A DNA stretch of 64,000 nt from Kibdelosporangium aridum (GTDB taxonomy: Bacteria; Actinomycetota; Actinomycetes; Mycobacteriales; Pseudonocardiaceae), in contig NZ_FWXV01000001.1 in the NCBI RefSeq assembly GCF_900176515.1, forward strand, positions 620,001 to 684,000. The letters are read 5' to 3'. The notes beneath the pieces are model-generated. The model was not told where the DNA came from. It searched no databases and saw nothing but the letters and a program-made list of their open reading frames with translations. This document shows positions 33,247-41,229 of this stretch, one piece after another. Every line of letters begins with the position of its first letter. The stretch's first letter is position 1. The translations under genes and the position numbers were made by a program.

Positions 33247-33939
33247 TCAGCGCCTTGCAACCATGTTGAGGAACAACGGCATGCGGTTCCACGCGGTCGT
33301 GGGGTCCGGGTTGGTCGGCTCACGCAACCTTGTGATGGCGAATCCGGCGTCCGTCAGCGCTTCGGTGTACTCCTGCAGCGGCCGATGTGCGTTGTGGAAC
33401 GTCATGGTGAGGCCGTCCTTGTCGATGACGAAGACCTCTTGCCGATGCTCGTAGTAGGGCTTTTCGATAACGTACGGCCGGTCCACTTCGTCCCCTTCGA
33501 CGAACCCACCCGCCGTGTTGATCGGGTGCACGATCGCCAGCACCAAATGCCCGCCGGGAGCCAGAACCCGGGCGATCTCCCGAACGGTTTCCCGCATCGG
33601 ATCGATGTCGTGCAAGCTCATGAACGCGACCACGCAATCGGCGCTACCGGTAGCGAAGGGAAGCGCCGTCGCGTCAGCCACGACGGCGTGCGACTGCTCG
33701 CCCGCCGCCCGAGCCATCGTCAGAGAACGGTCCACTCCCACCACTCGATGACCGAGTTCTTGCAGGTCACGGGTGACGCGCCCCTCACCGCAACCGACGT
33801 CGACGGTCAGCTTGCCCGGCGGCGGAACGAGAGGCAAAAACGCTGCTCGATGGTATTGCCAGTACGAATCGTGGCCTGGCGCGCGAGACCACTTGATCCA
33901 ATCCTGGGCGTGTTCATCCCAGCCTTCATGCAGCTTCAT
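33247..33939 (-). CDS. Class I SAM-dependent methyltransferase
   Basis: The protein has 230 residues from ATG 33939 (MKLHEGWDEHAQDW), which has GGGGGA about 5 bases upstream; a longer start is rejected. Motif I reads LTVDVGCGEGRVTRDLQ, then VVGVDRSLTMARAA, VVADATALPFATGSADCVVAFMSLHDID (motif II/post-II) and LAPGGHLVLAIVHP (motif III). It is of the Methyltransf_11 type acting on small molecules. The substrate is not deducible. Confidence 0.88.
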   Translation of the reverse strand: MKLHEGWDEHAQDWIKWSRAPGHDSYWQYHRAAFLPLVPPPGKLTVDVGCGEGRVTRDLQELGHRVVGVDRSLTMARAAGEQSHAVVADATALPFATGSADCVVAFMSLHDIDPMRETVREIARVLAPGGHLVLAIVHPINTAGGFVEGDEVDRPYVIEKPYYEHRQEVFVIDKDGLTMTFHNAHRPLQEYTEALTDAGFAITRLREPTNPDPTTAWNRMPLFLNMVARR

Positions 33940-34084
33940 CAATTCCCCCATTAGCCACTGTGCAGCACTTGAGTGACAACGCGTCTGCGCTGATTGCGAT
34001 CCTACTGCCGTTGGCGACCCACAGCTTTGATCCCGCAGACACTCCAGCCAACAAGACGAGATCATCCTGGGGCGTAGTCATGCG

Positions 34085-34885
34085 ATGCTTGGACATGTGC
34101 GATGGCCATCCCGCGTCTTCATCGCCGCCGCGCTGAGCGGCGCGCCATCCACCCTGCACGCACTGCTGACCGGCCGCGACCCCCTGGCAGCAACCCGCGC
34201 CGCCGCAACACTCCTGCCAAGCAGGAAAAACGCCCCCGCGCACCCTCCACCGCACCAGGAATTCCCCCGGGGGAACCCCTTGTTTTCACGTTATCAGTGG
34301 GGTCCGACAGTTTCGGGTTCCCGCAGATCGCCTGGTTCACGAGGGCCTAGCGAATCGACCGCGGATCCATCGGGCCATGCTCCATCGCGAGAGAAATCCG
34401 CCCGGGGGAATCCCTTGATTTCACGTTATCAGGAGGGTCTGACAATTCTGGCTGGCGCAGCCGTTCACCTGGGGATATCTGTGTTCTGGGCCGCCGTGAT
34501 CGACGCCGTGGACCGGGGACGCGCTGGCATGTCCGGTCAACGGCGTCGGTTCGGGGTGGTTGCGGGAGGGACGGCTCGGGTGCGTCGATCGGGCGTGGCT
34601 GGCGGTGCGGCGGACCCGAAGCGCGGGCTGGGGTTTGCTGGCGGTGTCACGGATCCGAGGCGCGGACTTGGGCCGATCGGCGGTGCGGTGGCCGGCCTGA
34701 TGATCGCCATCCTCGACCTGGAGATCATCGGCCGGCGCTATCCCGCGATCAGGGATTTGCCGCGCATTCCGCAGTACCTCGATCACATGCTGTTCGGGGC
34801 GCTGGTCGTCAGAGGACGGGGCGGGTCGGCCGCGTCGGCGTCAAACCCAACTGTCCCTTCAACATCCGGCCGCCGTCCGCGGTAA
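34085..34885 (+). CDS. Hypothetical membrane protein interrupted in frame by repeated DNA
   Basis: The frame encodes 266 residues. Three hydrophobic blocks look like one small integral membrane protein: FIAAALSGAPSTLHALLTGRD (about 12-32), LTILAGAAVHLGISVFWAAVIDAVD (about 120-144) and GGAVAGLMIAILDLEIIGRRYP (about 198-220) with IPQYLDHMLFGALV. Between block 1 and block 2 lie ~75 polar residues encoded by two copies of a ~55-bp DNA repeat. A second run of Gly/Arg repeats (GVAGGAADPKRGLG, GVTDPRRGLG) separates blocks 2 and 3. The repeats keep the frame. The gene may be intact but expanded, or decaying. The start is uncertain (ATG 34085 or GTG 34097). The end overlaps the convergent GH99-like gene by 77 bases. 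Confidence 0.5.
   Translation: MLGHVRWPSRVFIAAALSGAPSTLHALLTGRDPLAATRAAATLLPSRKNAPAHPPPHQEFPRGNPLFSRYQWGPTVSGSRRSPGSRGPSESTADPSGHAPSREKSARGNPLISRYQEGLTILAGAAVHLGISVFWAAVIDAVDRGRAGMSGQRRRFGVVAGGTARVRRSGVAGGAADPKRGLGFAGGVTDPRRGLGPIGGAVAGLMIAILDLEIIGRRYPAIRDLPRIPQYLDHMLFGALVVRGRGGSAASASNPTVPSTSGRRPR
34266..34320 (+). repeat. Dispersed repeat, copy 1, within a coding frame
   Basis: It begins CCCGGGGGAACCCCTTG and continues with TTTCACGTTATCAG, then GGGTCCGACAG. It matches 34401-34455 closely, with an offset of exactly 135 bases (45 codons). The start sits in the palindrome TTCCCCCGGGGGAA. Confidence 0.7.
34401..34455 (+). repeat. Dispersed repeat, copy 2, within a coding frame
   Basis: It begins CCCGGGGGAATCCCTTG and continues with TTTCACGTTATCAG, then GGGTCTGACA. 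Both copies encode the peptide pattern RGNPL(F/I)SRYQ(W/E)G in the same frame. Confidence 0.7.
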
Positions 34886-36029
34886 GCCGCAGGTAGTAGT
34901 CCGAAGAGCACGGCGTGCCGTCCTCATCCAGAGCCCACAGGCCCGAGCCGGACGGGACCATCGAGGCGTTCTCCGCGGTCTTCGCGATCTGGTTGCCTTC
35001 GTTGTACTCGTCGAACATCGAGATGTAGATGCCTTGGGCGCCCGCGCGAACCACGTTGTAGAACTGCCGCCACATCAGGTCTCCGTGGGCGCGTTGGCGT
35101 TCGGCGACATCACCGGGCAGAACGCATGGCTGGTAGTCGATGCCGTTGGCATTGCAGTAGTTCTGGTCAGGCACTGTCACTTCGTTGTACAGGCGGTCCG
35201 AGTCGCCCATGTTTCCGATACGCCCGACCATCCACGGCGAGATCATGTTGAACGCGCGATAGACGTCAAGGAAGCCCGGCCGGGAATCGCCTGTGCCGGT
35301 TCGCCACCACGTCGGCACGCCGCCCATGACATAGCAGTTCTGGCCTTTGAACCAGTTGATCACGTCAAGGCACGGCCCCGGTCCCCATGGGCGGCCGCTG
35401 TCGTTGAAGCCGAAGCCCCAGATGCCGACGACCGGTTTGCCGTTCTGGCGGGCGTAGGCGCTTGACGACGTCAACGCGGACATCTTCGACGACCAGTCCG
35501 TCTTGATCTGGGACTGCATGTCCGTCCAGTTGGTGACGTCGTACATGATGTAGAACTTGCGGCCGGTCGCTTCGGCGGCCGTTCGCACCTTGGTGGCCAT
35601 GGCATCACGGGTTGGGCCTTCGCCGCCGACGGGGTTGAACCTCTGTAATGCCGCGGTGTCGCAGCCGTACTGCTGCATCCATCGGAAGTGGATGTCCACT
35701 GTGCTCTGATCGTAGGACGAGAACAGCGTGGCGGGCTGACCGTTGTTCAATGCCGGGTAGGCCGTCTGGTACGTGCGGGTGTATTCGCGCATGTCTGGCC
35801 ACGCCTTGATGACATTGTTGCTCAGCGATGGCGGTTGTCCCCAGTTGTGGCTCCAGTGCCACCAGCCGTTGATCGGCGCGCCGTCACCGGCGCAGGCGAA
35901 CCAGCCTTGGTAGCCGACGGTGATCTTGCCGACCACGTCTCCCGGTGGGCTCGCCGCCAGTGCAGGTCTGGGCGTTATCAGCAGGGATGTGCCTGTCAAG
36001 GCAAGGAAGGATCGACGTGTGAGTCCCAT
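34809..36029 (-). CDS. Tat-exported GH99/GH71-like glycoside hydrolase family protein
   Basis: The protein has 406 residues from ATG 36029 (MGLTRRSFLALTGTSLLITPRPALA), preceded by GAGGAAAG. The twin-arginine signal (TRRSFLALTG) is clear, with cleavage near ALA-AS. The mature protein is rich in Trp (GYQGWFACAGDGAPINGWWHWSHNWG; FDEYNEGNQIAKTAENASMVP) and matches the GH99/GH71-like 'glycoside hydrolase family 71/99-like protein' group. Endo-mannosidase-type activity on extracellular glycans is plausible, but the catalytic acids are not confirmed here. The gene stands alone. Confidence 0.78.
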   Translation of the reverse strand: MGLTRRSFLALTGTSLLITPRPALAASPPGDVVGKITVGYQGWFACAGDGAPINGWWHWSHNWGQPPSLSNNVIKAWPDMREYTRTYQTAYPALNNGQPATLFSSYDQSTVDIHFRWMQQYGCDTAALQRFNPVGGEGPTRDAMATKVRTAAEATGRKFYIMYDVTNWTDMQSQIKTDWSSKMSALTSSSAYARQNGKPVVGIWGFGFNDSGRPWGPGPCLDVINWFKGQNCYVMGGVPTWWRTGTGDSRPGFLDVYRAFNMISPWMVGRIGNMGDSDRLYNEVTVPDQNYCNANGIDYQPCVLPGDVAERQRAHGDLMWRQFYNVVRAGAQGIYISMFDEYNEGNQIAKTAENASMVPSGSGLWALDEDGTPCSSDYYLRLTADGGRMLKGQLGLTPTRPTRPVL

Positions 36030-36184
36030 GTGGACTTTCCTCATCGTTGAGGGGTGCAGGGTTTCGCCACTCTACGAATCACCGTCATTCGCCGACAACG
36101 GCTAAAGCCCAGAGAAAATCTTTATGGGGAGGCGATGAGTTTTGCGCGCGGCGAGGGTCTACACGGACGAGAAAGGAGCAAAAC

Positions 36185-36943
36185 ATGAGTCTTCCTCAGG
36201 TCGTGTCCCGGGACGAGTGGCTGGCCGCCCGGCAGGAGTTGCTGGTCAAGGAGAAGGCGGCGACCAAGGCACGGGACGAGCTGAACGCCGACCGCCGCAG
36301 GCTGCCGATGGTCGAGATCGACAAGGACTACGTGTTCGAAGGCCCCGACGGCAAGGCCAGCCTGCTCGACATCTTCGAAGGACGGCCTCAGCTGGTCGTC
36401 TACCACTTCATGTTCGACCCGGCGTGGGACGCGGGCTGCAAGAGCTGCTCGAGTTTCCTCGACGACATCGGGCACCTCACGCACCTGAACGTCCGTGGCA
36501 CGACATTCGCCGCCATCTCCCGCGCGCCGATCGACAAGATCACCAAGTTCAAGGCACGGATGGGCTGGAACGTGCCCTGGTACTCCTCCTACGGCAGCGA
36601 TTTCAACTACGACTTCAACGTCACGCACGACGAGTCGGTCAAACCGATCGTCTACAACTACCGGTCGAAGCAAGAGCACATCAACAGCGGTACGGGCTAC
36701 TACGTCCAGGGCGACCAGCCGTTCGAGCTGCCAGGGATGAGCACGTTCCTGCGAGACGGCGACCGGGTTTTCCACACGTACTCCTCGTACGGCCGCGGCG
36801 TCGAGCTGCTCACGAGCACCACGGCCATCCTCGACATCACCGCACTGGGCCGTCAGGAAGATTGGGAAGAGCCGAAGGGCAGGTCAATGGGCCTCGGTGT
36901 GCAGGCAGGCAGCCCGGAGATGAAGTACCGCGACGAATACTGA
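36185..36943 (+). CDS. DUF899 thioredoxin-like protein
   Basis: The protein has 252 residues from ATG 36185, which has AAAGGAG upstream (the earlier in-frame codons are intergenic). It has the DUF899 pattern: VVSRDEWLAARQELLVKEKA at the start, FEGRPQLVVYHFMFDPAWDAGCKSCSSFLDDI with a CxxC-type pair, and FNYDFNVTHDE. DUF899 proteins have a thioredoxin fold and are often near oxidoreductases. The next gene, 15 bases downstream, encodes an FAD-linked alditol oxidase, so the two are probably co-transcribed. Confidence 0.9.
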   Translation: MSLPQVVSRDEWLAARQELLVKEKAATKARDELNADRRRLPMVEIDKDYVFEGPDGKASLLDIFEGRPQLVVYHFMFDPAWDAGCKSCSSFLDDIGHLTHLNVRGTTFAAISRAPIDKITKFKARMGWNVPWYSSYGSDFNYDFNVTHDESVKPIVYNYRSKQEHINSGTGYYVQGDQPFELPGMSTFLRDGDRVFHTYSSYGRGVELLTSTTAILDITALGRQEDWEEPKGRSMGLGVQAGSPEMKYRDEY

Positions 36944-36958
36944 TGACAGACTGGCCGG

Positions 36959-38188
36959 GTGGAGAAGAACTGGGCAGGCAACGTCACGTACCGCGCTACC
37001 GAGATCCATCACCCGGCCACCCTTGCCGATCTGCGGTCGACGATCGCGAAATCACGGCAGATCAGGGCATTGGGTACGAGGCATTCGTTCAACGAGCTCG
37101 CGAACACTGGGGGTGAGCTCGTCTCACTGGCGCGGATGCCGAAATTCGTCGAGTTCGACACCGGCGCTCCCAGCGTCAAGGTCTCGGCCGACCTGCGGTA
37201 CTCGCAGTTCGTCGAAGACTTGGACAAAAAGGGGTTCGCGCTGCCCAACCTCGCCTCGCTGCCGCACATCTCGGTCGCCGGTGCGATCGCCACCGCGACA
37301 CACGGATCGGGATCCGGCAACGGAAGTCTGTCCACTTCCGTTGCCGGATTGGAGATCGTCACCGCCGACGGTTCGAGCGTCACCCTCAACCGCGGTGATG
37401 ACGACTTCGATGGCGCCGTGGTCAACCTTGGTGCGCTCGGCGTTGTCACCAGCGTGACTTTGGATCTGGTGCCCGCCTTCGAAATCCGGCAGTACGTCCA
37501 CGAGGGACTCCCGCTTGCCGCGGACATCCTGGGCGTGCTCGACGGCGCCTACAGCGTCAGCTTGTTCACCGACTGGTCAGGCGACACGATCAACCAGGTC
37601 TGGGTGAAGCAGCGTACGCAAGACCCGGAGTTCATCCCCGACGGCACGACGCCAGCCGATGGCCCACGCCACCCGATTCCTGGTATGGCGACAGAGAATT
37701 GCACGCAACAGCTGGGGGTTCCGGGACGCTTCTTCGAACGTCTGCCGCACTTCCGCCCGGAGTTCACGCCGAGTGCGGGCGAGGAGCTGCAGACCGAGTT
37801 CATGGTCGCGCGCAACGACGCCGTGGCTGCCCTACAGGCGATCAACGAGATCCGCGAGCACATCCACCCGGTGCTGCAGATCAGCGAAATCCGTGCCATC
37901 AAAGCGGATCAGCTCTGGCTGAGCCCGTACTACCAGCGCGACACGGTCAGCATCCACTTCACGTGGATCGCGGACGGCACCGTGGTCATGCCGGTGATCT
38001 CCATGGTGAGCGAACGACTGGCGGAATTCGACGCACGGCCGCACTGGGCGAAGATCTTCGACATCGCACCGGAAGTCCTGCAGTCGCGCTACGAGCGGCT
38101 GCAGGACTTCGACGATCTGGCTCGGCGACTGGACCCGGCGGGCAAATTCCGCAACGAGTTCGTCGCCGAGATACTCAGTCCAAGGTAA
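36959..38188 (+). CDS. FAD-linked alditol oxidase
   Basis: The protein has 409 residues. The VAO-type FAD domain includes IRALGTRHSFNELA, where His42 corresponds to the histidine carrying covalent FAD in Streptomyces alditol oxidase (AldO, about 418 residues). The second part of the domain is SLPHISVAGAIATATHGSGSGNGSLST. The C-terminal ALO-type domain ends DPAGKFRNEFVAEIL. It likely oxidises xylitol, sorbitol or similar alditols with O2, giving H2O2. GTG start; RBS weak. Confidence 0.88.
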   Translation: MEKNWAGNVTYRATEIHHPATLADLRSTIAKSRQIRALGTRHSFNELANTGGELVSLARMPKFVEFDTGAPSVKVSADLRYSQFVEDLDKKGFALPNLASLPHISVAGAIATATHGSGSGNGSLSTSVAGLEIVTADGSSVTLNRGDDDFDGAVVNLGALGVVTSVTLDLVPAFEIRQYVHEGLPLAADILGVLDGAYSVSLFTDWSGDTINQVWVKQRTQDPEFIPDGTTPADGPRHPIPGMATENCTQQLGVPGRFFERLPHFRPEFTPSAGEELQTEFMVARNDAVAALQAINEIREHIHPVLQISEIRAIKADQLWLSPYYQRDTVSIHFTWIADGTVVMPVISMVSERLAEFDARPHWAKIFDIAPEVLQSRYERLQDFDDLARRLDPAGKFRNEFVAEILSPR

Positions 38189-39139
38189 TCAGCTCAGCGC
38201 CTTGCGCAGGACGGCGATCGCCTGGTTGATCGCTGCTTCGGCAGCGTGGGTCTCGCGCAGGGCGTTGACCATCACGAAGTCGTGGACGATGCCCTGGTAC
38301 CGGACCGCGGTCACCGGCACGCCCGCCTCACGCAGCTTGGCCGCGTAGGCCTCGCCCTCGTCACGCAGCACGTCGGCCTCACCCGTGATCACCAGCGCGG
38401 GCGGCAGGTCGGCGAGCTGCTCCAGCGTGGCGCGCAGCGGCGACGCGGTGATCTCCGCGCGCTGTGCCGGGTCGGTCGTGTACTGGTCCCAGAACCACTG
38501 CATGCCGTCGCGGCGCAGGAAGTAACCCTCGGCGAACTCGGTGTACGAGCCGGTGTCGAAGTTGGCGTCGGTGACCGGGTAGAACAGCACCTGCTGCTTG
38601 AAGGTCACGTCCCCGCGCTGCTTGGCCATCAAGGTCAACGCGGCGGTCATGTTCCCGCCGACCGAGTCGCCGGCGATCGCGATCCGAGTGGTGTCCAAGT
38701 TCTTCTCGGCGCCGTGCTCGGCAACCCATTTCGCGGCCGCGTAGTTCTGCTCGATCGCGACCGGGTAGCGCACCTCCGGTGACCGGTCGTACTCGGGGAA
38801 GACCACGGCGGCGCCGGTGCCGGCAGCGAGTTCGCGAACCAAACGCTCGTGGGTGTGGAAGTTGCCGAAAACCCACCCGGCGCCATGGATGTACACGATC
38901 ACCGGAAGCGGGCCGGTCACGCCTTGCGGCCGCACGATCCGAACCTCGGGAACGCCGGGAACGTCGTGCAAAGTCTCGATGTCGGCAGGCGGCATGTCCA
39001 CCGGACCGTCCTGAACACCGTCGACGGCGGCCCGCCCCTCGGCAGGCGGCAGCTCGAAGAGGTACGGCGGCTCAGCGGTTGCCTCGACGAACGCCTGGGC
39101 GGCCGGCTCGAGAACCAGGTTGCGCGGGTTGGCGGTCAT
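38189..39139 (-). CDS. Alpha/beta hydrolase (HSL/esterase family)
   Basis: The protein has 316 residues from ATG 39139, preceded by GAGGAGGAAG. It has the oxyanion motif VYIHGAGWVFGN (HGGG variant), the nucleophile RIAIAGDSVGGNMTAAL, and the Asp and His region (ITGEADVLRDEGEAY ... YQGIVHDFVMVNAL). It is an arylesterase or lipase-like hydrolase of acyl esters. Its promoter region contains the palindrome CACAACTAAGTTGTG and further copies of AGTTGTGC that recur near the ohrR-type regulator gene, suggesting control by that regulator. Confidence 0.9.
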   Translation of the reverse strand: MTANPRNLVLEPAAQAFVEATAEPPYLFELPPAEGRAAVDGVQDGPVDMPPADIETLHDVPGVPEVRIVRPQGVTGPLPVIVYIHGAGWVFGNFHTHERLVRELAAGTGAAVVFPEYDRSPEVRYPVAIEQNYAAAKWVAEHGAEKNLDTTRIAIAGDSVGGNMTAALTLMAKQRGDVTFKQQVLFYPVTDANFDTGSYTEFAEGYFLRRDGMQWFWDQYTTDPAQRAEITASPLRATLEQLADLPPALVITGEADVLRDEGEAYAAKLREAGVPVTAVRYQGIVHDFVMVNALRETHAAEAAINQAIAVLRKALS

Positions 39140-39215
39140 TGCTTCCTCCTCGGGTTCGAGGTGACTCAGGTCCGAGCCATCTCGGGGGGTTGAGCTGATG
39201 ACACGAAAGTTAGTC

Positions 39216-39230
39216 CACAACTAAGTTGTG
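39216..39230. promoter_or_regulatory. Palindromic operator, likely for the OhrR/MarR-type regulator
   Basis: CACAACT-A-AGTTGTG is a complete palindrome 77 bases upstream of the hydrolase start. CACAACT is repeated directly after it (39231-39237). TTGAGTTGTGCG occurs at 39266-39277 and again at 39754-39765, the second 58 bases before the regulator start. Confidence 0.6.
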
Positions 39231-39277
39231 CACAACTGATTCGTGGACAATGAGATGAAGGCCACTTGAGTTGTGCG

Positions 39278-39753
39278 GCAGATGGTTGCACGCCACGGGA
39301 TTACCCGACAGGGGATTTTGCTGCCGGAGGTTTCCGGGACGAGCACGGATGGCTCGGCCGCTGGACAGTGAGCACGGACCAAGCGGTGGCCAACACCGGC
39401 TTGCGCTGGATCGGGTCGGACGGGATGTGGGTGGCGTGGGGGTTGGGTTGGGGGAGGGAGTGGCGTGGGGCTGGTTGGGTGAGGCTGGAGTGTGCCATCG
39501 GGTTGGGATGGATCGAGTTGTCTTCGGTAGATGGGCAGGCCGGACTGTGCTTTGGATGGTGCGGAGGTGAGTGCCGCACCGAGGCGGGGGTTGTAGAACG
39601 TGTGGCGTTCAGCGTATGGAGGTGGGTGGCCGTGGAGGCGGGGGCAGGGGTGGGTGGCGTTGTGATGAGGGGCCAGTGATGAGTGGCGTAGTGGTGAGTG
39701 GTGTGGTGATGGGTTGGGCGGGCTTGGGTCGCTCCCTGCTTGGACGTGTGGCA
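39278..39753. other. Gene-poor G-rich stretch
   Basis: The + strand is biased to G with many GGG/GGTG runs. Open frames on both strands are low-complexity (Gly/Trp/Val on +, Pro/His/Ser on -) and lack a convincing start or domain. The identical 12-mer TTGAGTTGTGCG stands at both edges. I see no supported gene. It could be a decayed insert or spacer DNA. Confidence 0.5.
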
Positions 39754-39823
39754 TTGAGTTGTGCGCTACCTAGTTGCCTGGCATGAATTTGCGCGCGGCA
39801 AAGTTGCGCGGCATTATGGTGGG

Positions 39824-40264
39824 ATGTCGTTGCGTCTCGATGACCAGGTGTGTTTCGGGCTCTACTCCGCGTCCCGGGCGGTGACTGCGCTCTACCGCGT
39901 CCTGCTCGAAGAGATGGATCTGACCTACCCGCAGTACCTCGTCATGCTCGCGCTGTGGGAGCGGGACCATCGGCTGGTCAAGGAGCTCGGCGCCGAGCTC
40001 AACCTCGACTCCGGCACCCTCTCGCCCCTGCTCAAGCGCCTCGAATACGCCGGATACGTCAAACGCACCCGTCAAGCAAAAGATGAGCGTTCGGTCGGGA
40101 TCAGCCTGACGCCGGAGGGTGCCGCTCTCCGTAAGCGGGCCGAGCGGATCCCAGGCGTCATCGGCGAGGCCATGGGTCTCGACGACGCGGGCCTTGCCCA
40201 GATGCGGGCGGACCTGAACAGGCTGGCCGACTCGGTGAACACCTACCGTGAAGCGCTGGCCTGA
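39824..40264 (+). CDS. MarR family regulator, OhrR type
   Basis: The protein has 146 residues from ATG 39824. The N-terminus [21 protein letters not shown] matches OhrR proteins, with the peroxide-sensing cysteine at Cys10. The wHTH reads [40 protein letters not shown]. OhrR senses organic hydroperoxides and normally represses ohr. No ohr gene is nearby; the divergent alpha/beta hydrolase (start 39139, ~680 bases away) is the candidate target because it has matching operator-like boxes. The gene overlaps the end of the convergent WYL regulator by 22 bases. Confidence 0.88.
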   Translation: MSLRLDDQVCFGLYSASRAVTALYRVLLEEMDLTYPQYLVMLALWERDHRLVKELGAELNLDSGTLSPLLKRLEYAGYVKRTRQAKDERSVGISLTPEGAALRKRAERIPGVIGEAMGLDDAGLAQMRADLNRLADSVNTYREALA

Positions 40265-41178
40265 GCGAACCGGTCCGCGAGTTCGCGCGCCCGGGCGATC
40301 AGCTCCGGTGGTTCCTCGATCGTGAACGGGAAGTCGAACAGTCCGACGTAGACGATGATCTCGTCGAGGGAGTTGGACCCGGTGTGCAGCAGGCAAGTGT
40401 CGTCATCCAGGGCCTCGATCACGCCCGTGGTCGGGGGAACTCGTTGTGCTGCAACCGAAGCAGACACGCCTAGGGTGATCTTGGCGTGGTAGCGGTAGGC
40501 CGATGTGGACACACCACGTGACACGTATCCGGCCAGTTCGGGGACTTCCCTTGGCGTGAACCGGGGGCCGGTCGGGATGCGCGGCTGGATCCGGTCGACT
40601 CGGTAGGTCCGCCAGTCGCCGCGATCGACATCCCAGCCGACCAGGTACCACCGGCGTCCGGTGTGGACGACCCGGTGCGGCTCGGTCTTCCGCACCGAAG
40701 CGGTGCCGTCGTGGGACGAGTAGTCGAACCGCAGGATCTCGTGGTCGCGGCACGCCGTCGCGATCGCGGTCAACGTGTCCGGATCCACGGTCGGACCGTG
40801 GGACGGCAACGTCTCGGTGACCGAGTGCACCAACTGCACGCGATGTCGAAGGCGTGACGGCAACACCTGTTCGAGCTTGGCCAAAGCACGCAGCGAGCTC
40901 TCCTCGATGCCCGCGATCGTGCCGCTCGCCGCGGTACGCAGTCCAATCGCGACGGCGATGGCCTCTTCGTCGTCCAGCAGCAGCGGCGGCAGTTTCGCAC
41001 CGGCGCCCAGGCGGTATCCGGCTCGGCCTTGGGCGGCCACGACCGGATATCCAAGGTCGCGCAAGCGCTCGATGTCCCGGCGTACGGTCCGGATGTCCAC
41101 TTCGAGCCGGGAGGCGAGGTCCGTTCCACTCCAGTCGCGCGATGTCTGAAGTAGGGACAACAACTGAAATAGCCGCAC
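40243..41178 (-). CDS. WYL domain transcriptional regulator
   Basis: The protein has 311 residues. The N-terminal HTH_11 reads WSGTDLASRLEVDIRTVRRDIERLRDLGYPV. The WYL domain (about 145-225) includes RKTEPHRVVHTGRRWYLVGWDVDRGDWRTYRVDRI, and a WCX-type C-terminus follows. These regulators sense small ligands or nucleic acids. It is divergent from the epoxide hydrolase gene with a 51-base gap that contains an inverted repeat, so that gene is the likely target. GTG start. Confidence 0.9.
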   Translation of the reverse strand: MRLFQLLSLLQTSRDWSGTDLASRLEVDIRTVRRDIERLRDLGYPVVAAQGRAGYRLGAGAKLPPLLLDDEEAIAVAIGLRTAASGTIAGIEESSLRALAKLEQVLPSRLRHRVQLVHSVTETLPSHGPTVDPDTLTAIATACRDHEILRFDYSSHDGTASVRKTEPHRVVHTGRRWYLVGWDVDRGDWRTYRVDRIQPRIPTGPRFTPREVPELAGYVSRGVSTSAYRYHAKITLGVSASVAAQRVPPTTGVIEALDDDTCLLHTGSNSLDEIIVYVGLFDFPFTIEEPPELIARARELADRFAQASASR

Positions 41179-41186
41179 GTTCGTAG

Positions 41187-41209
41187 CTTAGGACATGTCT
41201 CGCCCTAAG
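41187..41209. promoter_or_regulatory. Inverted repeat in the WYL regulator / epoxide hydrolase gap
   Basis: CTTAGG (41187-41192) and CCTAAG (41204-41209) are separated by 11 bases. The site sits in the short divergent gap and is a candidate operator for the WYL protein. Confidence 0.4.
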
Positions 41210-41229
41210 TGGATCATAGTGTGGTTCTC

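Noticed and set aside
34266..34455. CRISPR-like array from the two direct repeats
   Set aside because: Only two copies, with in-frame coding and a degenerate match, and no cas gene anywhere in the window.
39266..39679. Possible 137-residue protein in the G-rich block
   Set aside because: Trp/Gly/Val low-complexity sequence, no RBS or domain, and the opposite strand is equally open.
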